DNA of 64,000 bases from Ferranicluibacter quercicola (lineage in GTDB: Bacteria > Pseudomonadota > Alphaproteobacteria > Rhizobiales > Rhizobiaceae): assembly GCF_021168455.1 (NCBI RefSeq), contig NZ_JAJOZR010000003.1, forward strand, positions 292,648-356,647, in the 5' to 3' direction. Both the position numbers and the translations under genes were made by a program. Below are positions 18,391 through 26,098 of this stretch, one piece after another. How positions within the stretch are numbered: the stretch's first letter is position 1; each line of letters starts with the position of its first letter. The notes below the pieces were generated by a model. It saw only the letters and a program-made list of their open reading frames with translations, ran no database searches and was not told the origin of the DNA.

Positions 18391-20330
18391 CGGACGACAC
18401 GCTCGCCTTCCGCCTGACCGGCACCGTTCGCATGGAGCCGGGGTCCCGACTGCTCGCGGCCGGGCGCCTTTCGGCCGAGCTTTCCGGCGGCGCGCTGCGC
18501 AATATCCGCTATGACGGCACGGAGGTGCTTCGCGCCGTTTCCTTCCTCGTGCGCGATCGTGACTGGGGCACCTATGATCCCCAGATCGAGGATCTCGTGG
18601 TGGACCAGCGCGCGGACGGCTTCACCGTCACCTACCGCGCGACATGCCATGGGCCGGAGGGGACGAAGCTCGTCCTTCGAGCCCATATCGACGGCGACGA
18701 GCATGGTCGGCTCGCCTTTTCCGGCACGGCTCGGTCCGACACGGGCTTCGAGACCAATCGCTGCGGCTTCTGCGTGCTCCATCCCATCGTCGGCGTCGCG
18801 GGAACGCCGGTCCGGGTCGAGCATGTCGATGGGACCTTCGAGGCGACGGTTCTGCCGGACCTCATCGCGCCCTGGCAGCCTTTCATGGCGATGCGCGCCA
18901 TGACCAATCAGGCCCTGCCCGGCGTCAGCGTGGAATGCCGTATGGAGGGTGACACGTTCGAGATGGAGGATCAGCGCAACTGGTCGGATGCCTCCTACAA
19001 GACCTATGTCCGCCCGCTCGCCCTGCCCTGGCCCTACCGGATCGAGGCGGGCGTCGATGTCGCACAGCGGATCACGCTGCAGATCGTGGACGAGCGGCAG
19101 CGCCGCGCTGGCGCCGGCTTACCGCCGACGTCCGGACCAGTGCGGTTAACGCTGACCCAAAACCCCGCGCAGCCCCTCCCGCCCATCGGGATCGTCGTCA
19201 CGCCCGAGGAGGCCGCGGAAACGCGCGCGATGCTGGAGGCCGAGCGAAATCCGCAGGTGCAGGCGCTGCTCTTCCATGTCGATCCGCTCGCGGGCCATGA
19301 TGACGCCGTCTTCGATGCCTTTGCCGCCCTTGCCGCGCGGCATCGGGGCTCGACCACGCTGGAAATCGCGCTGCCCTGCCAAGCGCCCTTTGCCGACGAG
19401 CTGCACGCGATGGCCGCGGCCATGGACAAAGCAGGCTTCACGCCGGATGCCGTCATGGTGTCTCCGGCCGTCGATCGGCAATCAACGCCGCCGGGCAGCG
19501 TCTGGCCGGATTGTCCGCCGCTCGACGACATCTATGCCGCAGCGCGCGCGGCGTTCCCGCACCACGCGCTCGGTGGCGGCATGCTCAGCTACTTCACAGA
19601 GTTGAACCGCAAGCGGGTGCCGGCCACCGATCTGGATTTCATCAGCCACTGCACAAACCCGATCGTGCATGCCGCAGACGATCGCAGCGTTCTGCAGACG
19701 CTGGAGGCGCTGCCCTTCATTACCCGCTCGGTGCGCGCGATCTATGGCGACCGGCGCTACCGCATCGGCCCGTCCACTCTCCCCATGCGCCAGAATCCTT
19801 ATGGCAGCCGGACGATGGACAACCCGGACGGCAGCCGGATTCCGATGGCGCACCGCGACCCGCGCCAGAACGGTCTCTTCGCCGCCGCCTACGCCATCGG
19901 CTATGCCATCGCGGTGGCACCGGCCGGGCTCGACCAGTTGACGCTTTCGGCCCTGACGGGCCCGTTCGGCCTCTTCGCCGGCGCAGGCGAACCCGTTTCG
20001 CAAGGCGGGCGGCGACCGCTGTTTCATGCCGTCGCCATGCTCGCCGAGCTTGCCGGGGCGAAGGCCACCATGATTGCCGCCGACCGGCCGGAGGCCGTTC
20101 TCGCGATGTGCGCGCAGCGAGAGGCTGGACGGACGATTCTTGCCGTCAACCTGACGCCGCTTCCGCAGACGCTCGATGTGTCCGCGCTCGGCATCGCGCC
20201 GGAAGCCGTCGCATATCGGCTCGATGCGGACACGATGATCGATGCGGCGGCCGGCACGCTGAAAGCCGAACGGCTCGGTACCGGCGACGTTCGGCTCGGG
20301 GCCTATGGCGTGCTGCGGATCGACGGCTGA
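18387..20330 (+). CDS. apnL: Probable D-apionate lactonase (apionolactonase)
   Basis: 647 aa. A large cytosolic protein: N-terminal beta-rich domain (DGTEVLRAVSFLVRDRDWGTYDP), a middle (beta/alpha)8-like region with GGGMLSYFTELNRKRVP and FISHCTNPIVHAADD (glycoside hydrolase-like strand ends carrying Glu, His and Asp), and a C-terminal beta domain. This architecture and size match ApnL, the enzyme hydrolysing D-apionolactone to D-apionate. It has no signal peptide, fitting an intracellular substrate. It is translationally coupled to the dehydrogenase that would make the lactone. I recognise the family from its layout and neighbours; no catalytic residue has been verified. Confidence 0.78.
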   Translation: MTDDTLAFRLTGTVRMEPGSRLLAAGRLSAELSGGALRNIRYDGTEVLRAVSFLVRDRDWGTYDPQIEDLVVDQRADGFTVTYRATCHGPEGTKLVLRAHIDGDEHGRLAFSGTARSDTGFETNRCGFCVLHPIVGVAGTPVRVEHVDGTFEATVLPDLIAPWQPFMAMRAMTNQALPGVSVECRMEGDTFEMEDQRNWSDASYKTYVRPLALPWPYRIEAGVDVAQRITLQIVDERQRRAGAGLPPTSGPVRLTLTQNPAQPLPPIGIVVTPEEAAETRAMLEAERNPQVQALLFHVDPLAGHDDAVFDAFAALAARHRGSTTLEIALPCQAPFADELHAMAAAMDKAGFTPDAVMVSPAVDRQSTPPGSVWPDCPPLDDIYAAARAAFPHHALGGGMLSYFTELNRKRVPATDLDFISHCTNPIVHAADDRSVLQTLEALPFITRSVRAIYGDRRYRIGPSTLPMRQNPYGSRTMDNPDGSRIPMAHRDPRQNGLFAAAYAIGYAIAVAPAGLDQLTLSALTGPFGLFAGAGEPVSQGGRRPLFHAVAMLAELAGAKATMIAADRPEAVLAMCAQREAGRTILAVNLTPLPQTLDVSALGIAPEAVAYRLDADTMIDAAAGTLKAERLGTGDVRLGAYGVLRIDG

Positions 20331-20416
20331 GCGCGCATTTTTCCGAGGCGGTGGCGTAGCGTTTCGGCTATCCTTCCGGCTTGCGACTGTGTCGCCGACC
20401 CGGAGGAGCCCTACTC

Positions 20417-22156
20417 ATGACCCTCATCCGCACCTCTCTCGTGCATCTCACCCTCGCGATCGGCCTTGCCGTATCGCCGGCGCAGGCGGCCTCGCCGCAG
20501 CCGGTTGCCGGAGAGAACGGCATGGTCGTCACCGCCCAGCATCTGGCGTCCGATGTCGGCGTGGAGATCCTCAAGCAGGGCGGCAATGCCGTGGATGCCG
20601 CGGTTGCCGTCGGCTATGCGCTGGCCGTCGTCTATCCCACGGCCGGCAATATCGGTGGCGGCGGCTTCATGACCGTGCGCCTTGCCGATGGCCGTACCAG
20701 CTTTCTCGACTTTCGCGAGCGGGCGCCGCTTGCCGCGACGAAGACGATGTATCTCGACGACACGGGCGAGATCGCCAAGGGCCGCAGCACGGATGGCTAT
20801 CTCGCCGTCGGCGTGCCCGGATCGGTCGCCGGATTCGAAGCCGCGCGCACCCGCTTCGGCACGCTGTCGCGCGAAGCGCTTCTGGCTCCGGCGATCAAGC
20901 TCGCGGAGCAGGGTTTCACCCTCGATGGCGGGGATGTCGCCTCGCTTGGCAACAGTCTGAAAAAGCTCGGCCGCGACCCGGCCGCTGCCGCGATCTTCCT
21001 CACCCCAGATGGCAAGGCCCCGAAGATCGGCGCGACGCTGGTGCAGCCGGATCTCGCGCGCAGCCTGGCCGCCATCTCGAAAACGGGGCCGGACGCGTTC
21101 TACAAAGGCGCGATCGCCGACGATATCGTCAAGGCGAGCACCGACAAGGGCGGCATTCTCACAAAGCAGGATTTCGCGCGCTACGCGGTGCGCGAACTGA
21201 AGCCGGTCACCTGCACCTATCGCGGCTACGAGATCATCTCCTCGCCGCCGCCTAGCTCGGGCGGCGTCATCCTCTGCGAGATCCTGAACATTCTCGAGGG
21301 CTATCCGCTCGGCGCGCTCGGCGCCGGCTCGGCGGCAACGGCGCATGTGATGATCGAGGCCATGCGCTACGCCTATGTCGACCGCAATTCGGCACTCGGC
21401 GATCCGGACTTCGTCAAGAATCCGGTCGAGACGCTGCTCGACAAGGCCTATGCGCAGGAGATCCGCGGGAAGATCGATCTTCAGAAGGCCGGTGTCTCGG
21501 CGCAGCTTGCGCCCAAGGGTCTCGGGGAGAGCCACGAGACCACGCATTATTCGATCATGGACAGCGCCGGCAACGCGGTCTCGGTGACCTATACGCTCAA
21601 CGGCTCTTTCGGCGCCGGCGTGGTCGCGCCCGGCACCGGCATTCTCCTCAACAACGAGATGGACGACTTCACCTCGAAACCGGGCGCGCCGAACCTTTAC
21701 GGCCTCGTGCAGGGCGAAGCCAATGCGATCGCGCCGGGCAAGACGCCGCTGTCTTCCATGAGCCCGACCATCGTGACGAAAGACGGCAAGCCGTTCATGG
21801 TCATCGGCAGCCCCGGCGGCGCGCGCATCATCACCATCACGCTCGAAGCCATCCTCAACGTCATCGACCATGGGATGACGCTGCAGGAGGCGATCGATGC
21901 GCCGCGCCTGCATCACCAGTGGATGCCGGATACCGTGGCGATCGAGCCCTTTGCCCTCTCCGCCGACACGCTGAACGTGCTGCAGGGCATGGGGCACGAT
22001 GTCGGCCCGGACAAGAACTGGCCGGTCTGGGGTCAGGCCGCCGGTATCCTCGTGGGCGGACGGACGGCCGCGGAGGCGGCGGACGGCGCGCCAGGTGCCC
22101 GCTATTACGGCGCCATGGACAGCCGCGCCGCATCGGGCGCGGCGCAGGGGTATTGA
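20417..22156 (+). CDS. ggt: Gamma-glutamyltransferase/glutathione hydrolase, periplasmic precursor
   Basis: 579 aa. Cleaves the gamma-glutamyl bond of glutathione and related peptides in the periplasm. It has a signal peptide of about 24 residues ending AQA, then the large-subunit part (GMVVTAQHLASDVGVEIL, GNIGGGGFMTVR, FRERAPLAA). The autoprocessing site is ETTHYSIMDSAGNAVS, whose Thr becomes the small-subunit N-terminal nucleophile, followed by GVVAPGTGILLNNEMDDF. Length is typical. AGGAG eight bases before ATG 20417 fixes the start; the in-frame ATG 20381 has none. Separate transcription from the apiose genes is likely (86-bp gap). It ends four bases from the convergent esterase gene. Confidence 0.92.
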   Translation: MTLIRTSLVHLTLAIGLAVSPAQAASPQPVAGENGMVVTAQHLASDVGVEILKQGGNAVDAAVAVGYALAVVYPTAGNIGGGGFMTVRLADGRTSFLDFRERAPLAATKTMYLDDTGEIAKGRSTDGYLAVGVPGSVAGFEAARTRFGTLSREALLAPAIKLAEQGFTLDGGDVASLGNSLKKLGRDPAAAAIFLTPDGKAPKIGATLVQPDLARSLAAISKTGPDAFYKGAIADDIVKASTDKGGILTKQDFARYAVRELKPVTCTYRGYEIISSPPPSSGGVILCEILNILEGYPLGALGAGSAATAHVMIEAMRYAYVDRNSALGDPDFVKNPVETLLDKAYAQEIRGKIDLQKAGVSAQLAPKGLGESHETTHYSIMDSAGNAVSVTYTLNGSFGAGVVAPGTGILLNNEMDDFTSKPGAPNLYGLVQGEANAIAPGKTPLSSMSPTIVTKDGKPFMVIGSPGGARIITITLEAILNVIDHGMTLQEAIDAPRLHHQWMPDTVAIEPFALSADTLNVLQGMGHDVGPDKNWPVWGQAAGILVGGRTAAEAADGAPGARYYGAMDSRAASGAAQGY

Positions 22157-22160
22157 GCGC

Positions 22161-22763
22161 TCACGCAAACAGCGTGCGCATCGCCTCGATCTCGTTTTCG
22201 CGGATATCGTGGCCGCCATTGTGCCAGACGAGCTGCGTCTTGGCGCCCTGCCCGGTAAAGTAGTCGGCGAGCGCGATGGTGAGCGGCGTCGGACAGATGG
22301 GGTCGCGCTCGCCCGCTGTCACGAGAACGCGGCGACCGGCCAGTGCCGGCGACGGCTTCGGCTGAAACGGGATCAGCGGATGCAGGAGCGCGGCCCGGTC
22401 GAAGAGATCAGGAACCTCCACCAGCACGTTCGCCAGAATGTTGGCGCCGTTGGAGAAGCCGAGGCCGAAGATCTCCGACGCCCCGACCGTTTGGGCCGTC
22501 TTCCGCACGAAATCGGCAAGCTTCCGCGTGCCGCGGGCAAGATCCGCCATATCGTAGACGCCTTCGCCGGTGCGGCGGAAGAAGCGGGCCGCCCCGTGCT
22601 CCGACACATCGCCGCGCGGCGACAGAATGGTGGCGTCGGGGCGCAGCTGGCTTGCGAAGGTGAAGAACTGGTTCTCGTCGCCGCCCGTGCCGTGCAGCGT
22701 CACGAGGAGCGGCGCGCCAGGCGCGCCCTTTTTGATCAGGTGCTTGTAGTCCATATCGGTCAT
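22161..22763 (-). CDS. Phospholipase/carboxylesterase family hydrolase (MhqD-like)
   Basis: 200 aa alpha/beta hydrolase, PF02230 type. LVTLHGTGGDEN gives the oxyanion region, GLGFSNGANI holds the nucleophile Ser (GxSxG), GERDPICP the acid and GGHDI the His. A GGAGG six bases before ATG 22763 sets the start. It follows a VOC dioxygenase gene by 82 bp on the same strand, an arrangement like the mhqD/mhqO quinone-resistance genes of Bacillus, so a role in handling quinone-derived esters or adducts is suggested. Substrate is unknown. Confidence 0.85.
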   Translation of the reverse strand: MTDMDYKHLIKKGAPGAPLLVTLHGTGGDENQFFTFASQLRPDATILSPRGDVSEHGAARFFRRTGEGVYDMADLARGTRKLADFVRKTAQTVGASEIFGLGFSNGANILANVLVEVPDLFDRAALLHPLIPFQPKPSPALAGRRVLVTAGERDPICPTPLTIALADYFTGQGAKTQLVWHNGGHDIRENEIEAMRTLFA

Positions 22764-22845
22764 GACAAACCTCCGCCGGTCCTGCCGCCGCATCTCCTGC
22801 GGCGGCGCCGGTTTTCTGTGTTTTCTGGGTGCTGGATCGAAGCGC

Positions 22846-23775
22846 TCAGTCCAGCTTTTCCAGCTGCTGCTCCAGAATGGGGCGCAGGTGCTTGTGCTGC
22901 TGCGGAAGCTTCAGCGCTTCGCCCAGATGCGCCCGTTCCTCGTCGCGCTCGAAGCCCGGCTCGTTGGTGGCCACTTCGAACAGAACGCCGCCCGGCGTGC
23001 GGAAGTAGATCGCCCAGAAGTAATCGCGGTCGATGACCGGGGTGACCTGATAGCCCGTATCCATCAGCGCCTTGCGCACCTCCAGCTGGGCCGCGCGATT
23101 GTCGACGGCGAAGGCGACATGGTGGACGGACCCCGCCCCCTGCCGGCTGCCGGGCGCATCCGGCAGTGTCTCGATGTCGATGACGCCGGCAGCCGACGCA
23201 CCGGGCACGAGAAGGCGTGTCACGCCGTCGCGCGTCTCCAGTGTGTCGTATCCCATGAAGCCGAGAAGCTCCGAGGTCGCGCCGGCATCCCGCAGCCGCA
23301 TGGCGACCGAGTGGAAGCCGCGAATGGCGTGATCCGCGCTGATGCCGCCTTCCGTCCACGGCGTGCGCGGATCATCGACCGTCTCCACCAGCGCGAAGCC
23401 ATCGCCATCCGGCCCGTTGAAGGACAGGCGCTTCTCGCCGAAGGTCTCGCTCGGCGTCACGCCGGTCACGCCCTTCTTCGTCAGGCGGTCTGCCCAATAG
23501 GGCAACGAGCCCTGCGGGACCGCGAAGACGGTCGTGCCGACTTCGCCGGTGCCCGGCCGCCCCCGCGCGATGTGCGGGAACGGGAAATAGGTCATCACGG
23601 TGCCGGGCGTGCCGATCTCGTCGCCGTAATAGAGGTGGTACACATCGGGCGCGTCGAAGTTGACGGTCTTCTTGATGCGGCGGAGGCCAAGCACATCGGT
23701 GAAGAATGCGTTGTTGACGCGGGCGTTTGCGGCCATCGACGTGACGTGATGGAGGCCCTTGATTTGGTCGATCAT
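22846..23775 (-). CDS. VOC-family ring-cleaving dioxygenase (MhqO-like)
   Basis: 309 aa with two vicinal-oxygen-chelate halves. The first opens IKGLHHVTSMAANARVNNAF with metal His at LHHVT; the second has GFHSVAMRLRD and SVHHVAFAVD. The C-terminal metal Glu lies in GVLFEVATNEPGF. The family cleaves hydroquinones with Fe(II) and oxygen and takes part in quinone detoxification. It is first in a two-gene unit with the PF02230 hydrolase, and a TTCTC-N5-GAGAA palindrome lies about 120 bp upstream. Substrate is inferred from the family only. Confidence 0.87.
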   Translation of the reverse strand: MIDQIKGLHHVTSMAANARVNNAFFTDVLGLRRIKKTVNFDAPDVYHLYYGDEIGTPGTVMTYFPFPHIARGRPGTGEVGTTVFAVPQGSLPYWADRLTKKGVTGVTPSETFGEKRLSFNGPDGDGFALVETVDDPRTPWTEGGISADHAIRGFHSVAMRLRDAGATSELLGFMGYDTLETRDGVTRLLVPGASAAGVIDIETLPDAPGSRQGAGSVHHVAFAVDNRAAQLEVRKALMDTGYQVTPVIDRDYFWAIYFRTPGGVLFEVATNEPGFERDEERAHLGEALKLPQQHKHLRPILEQQLEKLD

Positions 23776-23890
23776 GATCTCATCCTTTCCGGCCCGGAGG
23801 TTTACCGCTTCAGCGGTGACCGGGCGTTCGATGAGGTCAAGATGGTGCAGGTCGGCCGCCCGCGATAGAGGATCGATGCAGGACGGATTG

Positions 23891-23905
23891 TTCTCAAATC
23901 GAGAA
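23891..23905. promoter_or_regulatory. Perfect inverted repeat upstream of the dioxygenase-hydrolase pair
   Basis: TTCTC - AAATC - GAGAA, 5-bp arms, in the 198-bp gap before the dioxygenase. The position and MarR-like symmetry suggest an operator for a quinone- or redox-sensing repressor encoded elsewhere. No regulator gene is adjacent. Confidence 0.45.
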
Positions 23906-23936
23906 CGATCACGTTGCGTTGTTCACTTCCGGACAC

Positions 23937-23960
23937 GGGCGGCAAACCTTTCCGCCGCCC
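23937..23960 (-). terminator. Weak terminator-like hairpin after treZ
   Basis: GGGCGGC / GCCGCCC perfect 7-bp stem with a 10-nt loop immediately after the treZ stop on the minus strand. A T-run is lacking, so termination strength is doubtful. Confidence 0.35.
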
Positions 23961-23973
23961 ATGATGGATAAGA

Positions 23974-25776
23974 TCAGGCGCGATCGAGGGCGAACAGGAC
24001 CGAACAAGGCGCCATGCCCTGCGTGCTGTGCGTTCCGTAGAGCGTTTCGCCGGTTGCGGGCGGCAGATCAGCAGTGACCTCGCCGAAGTTGGCACGCAGC
24101 TGAAGGCGCCGATCGCCGAGCTGCCAGTCAATGGCGAGCAGCCGGCCCTCTGCGGTCAGGACGGTGCCCGCCGAGAGGGTGTTCGGAGCGGCGACCAGCA
24201 GGGGAACGATAGCGCGCTTGCGGATGGCGATCAGGTCGCGATAGAGCGCGCGCCACGCCTGGCCGTCCTCCGTCTCCGCCTTGGCCCAGTCGAGGCGCGT
24301 GTTCTCCATCGTTTCGATGGCATTGGGGTCGGCCACGTCCTCGACGGATTTGCCGTCCGGCAGGCCACCGAAATTGTCCATATCGGTGCGCCGGCCTTCG
24401 CGCACGGCCTTGCCCAGGTCACCATCGTAATCGGTGAAGAAGAGGAAGGGACGCGTCTCGCCATATTCCTCGCCCATGAACAGCATGGGAATATGCGGGG
24501 CGAGCATGGTCACGACGGTGAGGGCCTGAAGCATCTCCTTCGACGTCAGGGTGATCAGCCGATCGCCGAAGGCCCGGTTGCCGATCTGGTCGTGGTTCTG
24601 CAGAAAGCCGACGAAGGCTTCCATCGGCACCGGTTCGCTCATCTCGACCGGCTTCTGACCGGGATAGATATAGCCTTCCGTGAGAGCGCGGGCGAAGTTC
24701 TCGACCGGCCTGTCGATGAACTTGCCGTAGTAGCCGTTCTTCTCGCCCGTTGCGACCACATGGGCGGCGTGGTGATAGTCGTCGTTCCAATCGGCGTCAT
24801 AGAGCAGCGCTTCGTTGTCGTCGCTGCGGCGCAGTTCGATATGGTTTTCCGGATCCTCGGTGACGAGGTGAATGTGGCGGCCATCGAACTCCGAGCGGGC
24901 GCGTCGGGCGATTTCGATCAGGACATGCGTTTCCGCATCGTCGAAGATCATGTCGATCGCGTCGAAGCGCAGGCCGTCGAGCCGGAACTCGCGCAGCCAG
25001 TAGAGCGCATTCTCGACGAAGAAATCGCGCACCGGCTGCTTGTTGTAGGCGATGGCGGCACCCCAGGGCGTCTTCTTGCCTTCGCGGAAGAAGTCCGGCG
25101 CATAGGCGCTCAGATAGTTTCCGTCGGGTCCGAAGTGGTTGTACACGACATCCATATAGACCATGAGGCCGAGTCCGTGCGCAGCATCGATGAAGGCCTT
25201 GAGATCGTCCGGCGAACCATAGGCATTGTGCGGCGCGTAGGGATAGACGCCGTCATAACCCCAGCCACGCGTGCCGCCGAAATGCGAGACCGGCATGATC
25301 TCGACGGCGGTGATGCCGGTGTCCGCGATATCGGCCAGCTTTTCGATCGCCGCTCGGAAGGTGCCTTCCGGCGTGAAGGTGCCGACATGGAACTCGTAGA
25401 GGATCGTTTCGGCCCAGGGCATGCCGGTCCAGCCGGCATGCTTCCACTGGTAGGCATCGGGATCGACCAGAACGGCGGGACCATGGACGTCCTGCGCCAG
25501 CGCGCGGGCGGCGGGGTCGGGCACGACCTTCCCGTCCGGCAGGACGAAAGCATAGGTCGCGCCGGGCTTCGCCTCGGAAACGACGGCCTCGAACCAGCCC
25601 TCGCCGGCCTGGGCCATGTCGTGGTCCTTGCCGTCCAGCCGCAGCGTCAGCGTGTCTTCGCCCGGCGCCCAGAGGCGGAACCGGGCGCCACCCTCGGCCA
25701 GGATTTCCGGCCCCCAGGCTGTCGTCTGCCGGTTTGCGGAAGGTCGTACGCTCTCGGTGGTCATCAGGGAGTCCAT
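23974..25776 (-). CDS. treZ: Malto-oligosyltrehalose trehalohydrolase
   Basis: 600 aa GH13 enzyme. It releases trehalose from maltooligosyl-trehalose in the TreY-TreZ route. An N-terminal CBM48-like domain (FRLWAPGEDTLTLRLDG) precedes the TIM barrel: MDVVYNHFGPDGN, DGLRFDAIDMI with the nucleophile Asp, HLVTEDPEN with the acid Glu, and LQNHDQIGNRAFG. The C-terminal beta domain ends at LFALDRA. ATG 25776 has GAGG five bases upstream; the frame open to 25941 is promoter DNA. It is divergent from glgX. TreY, the partner making its substrate, is not in this window. Confidence 0.93.
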   Translation of the reverse strand: MDSLMTTESVRPSANRQTTAWGPEILAEGGARFRLWAPGEDTLTLRLDGKDHDMAQAGEGWFEAVVSEAKPGATYAFVLPDGKVVPDPAARALAQDVHGPAVLVDPDAYQWKHAGWTGMPWAETILYEFHVGTFTPEGTFRAAIEKLADIADTGITAVEIMPVSHFGGTRGWGYDGVYPYAPHNAYGSPDDLKAFIDAAHGLGLMVYMDVVYNHFGPDGNYLSAYAPDFFREGKKTPWGAAIAYNKQPVRDFFVENALYWLREFRLDGLRFDAIDMIFDDAETHVLIEIARRARSEFDGRHIHLVTEDPENHIELRRSDDNEALLYDADWNDDYHHAAHVVATGEKNGYYGKFIDRPVENFARALTEGYIYPGQKPVEMSEPVPMEAFVGFLQNHDQIGNRAFGDRLITLTSKEMLQALTVVTMLAPHIPMLFMGEEYGETRPFLFFTDYDGDLGKAVREGRRTDMDNFGGLPDGKSVEDVADPNAIETMENTRLDWAKAETEDGQAWRALYRDLIAIRKRAIVPLLVAAPNTLSAGTVLTAEGRLLAIDWQLGDRRLQLRANFGEVTADLPPATGETLYGTHSTQGMAPCSVLFALDRA

Positions 25777-26098
25777 CCTGTCCTCGTATCGGTTCGGGGT
25801 TCGCTGCGGCCTGCGCAGGCCGGGCGGGGCTGCGATCCGCCTTTCAACAACCGGATCCGGCCAAAGGTTCCGGGTGCATCCGCGGGTTCGCTGCATTGCG
25901 AAAGACATGCGGCTCGCCGCCTGAAAATCCAGCCCGCGCACCGGCGGACGTGCAATGTTTCGCGCGAAATGAACTTGTTCATCCTCCGACCGTTAGCGTG
26001 GCACATACGCAACCCCGCACCCTCCGGCTCTTCAAGCTGAAGTGAAGCTGAATCGACGTCGGCCGAACGACAAGATTTACCGGTTGGGAGGGAACAAA
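25777..26098. other. Divergent promoter region between treZ and glgX
   Basis: 322 bp without a gene. It must carry the promoters of treZ (leftward) and glgX (rightward). Two palindromes stand out near its middle (see 25956-25982). A short ORF across the region is in the shadow of the treZ frame. No RNA gene is apparent. Confidence 0.6.
25956..25982. promoter_or_regulatory. Two adjoining palindromes in the treZ-glgX promoter region
   Basis: TTTCGCGCGAAA (25958-25969) is a perfect 12-bp palindrome. Its 16-bp surround TGTTTCGCGCGAAATG matches 12 of 16 positions of the chromosomal parS consensus. Directly abutting is ATGAAC-TT-GTTCAT (25969-25982). Either could be a regulator operator controlling both genes; the parS likeness may be coincidence. 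Confidence 0.4.
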
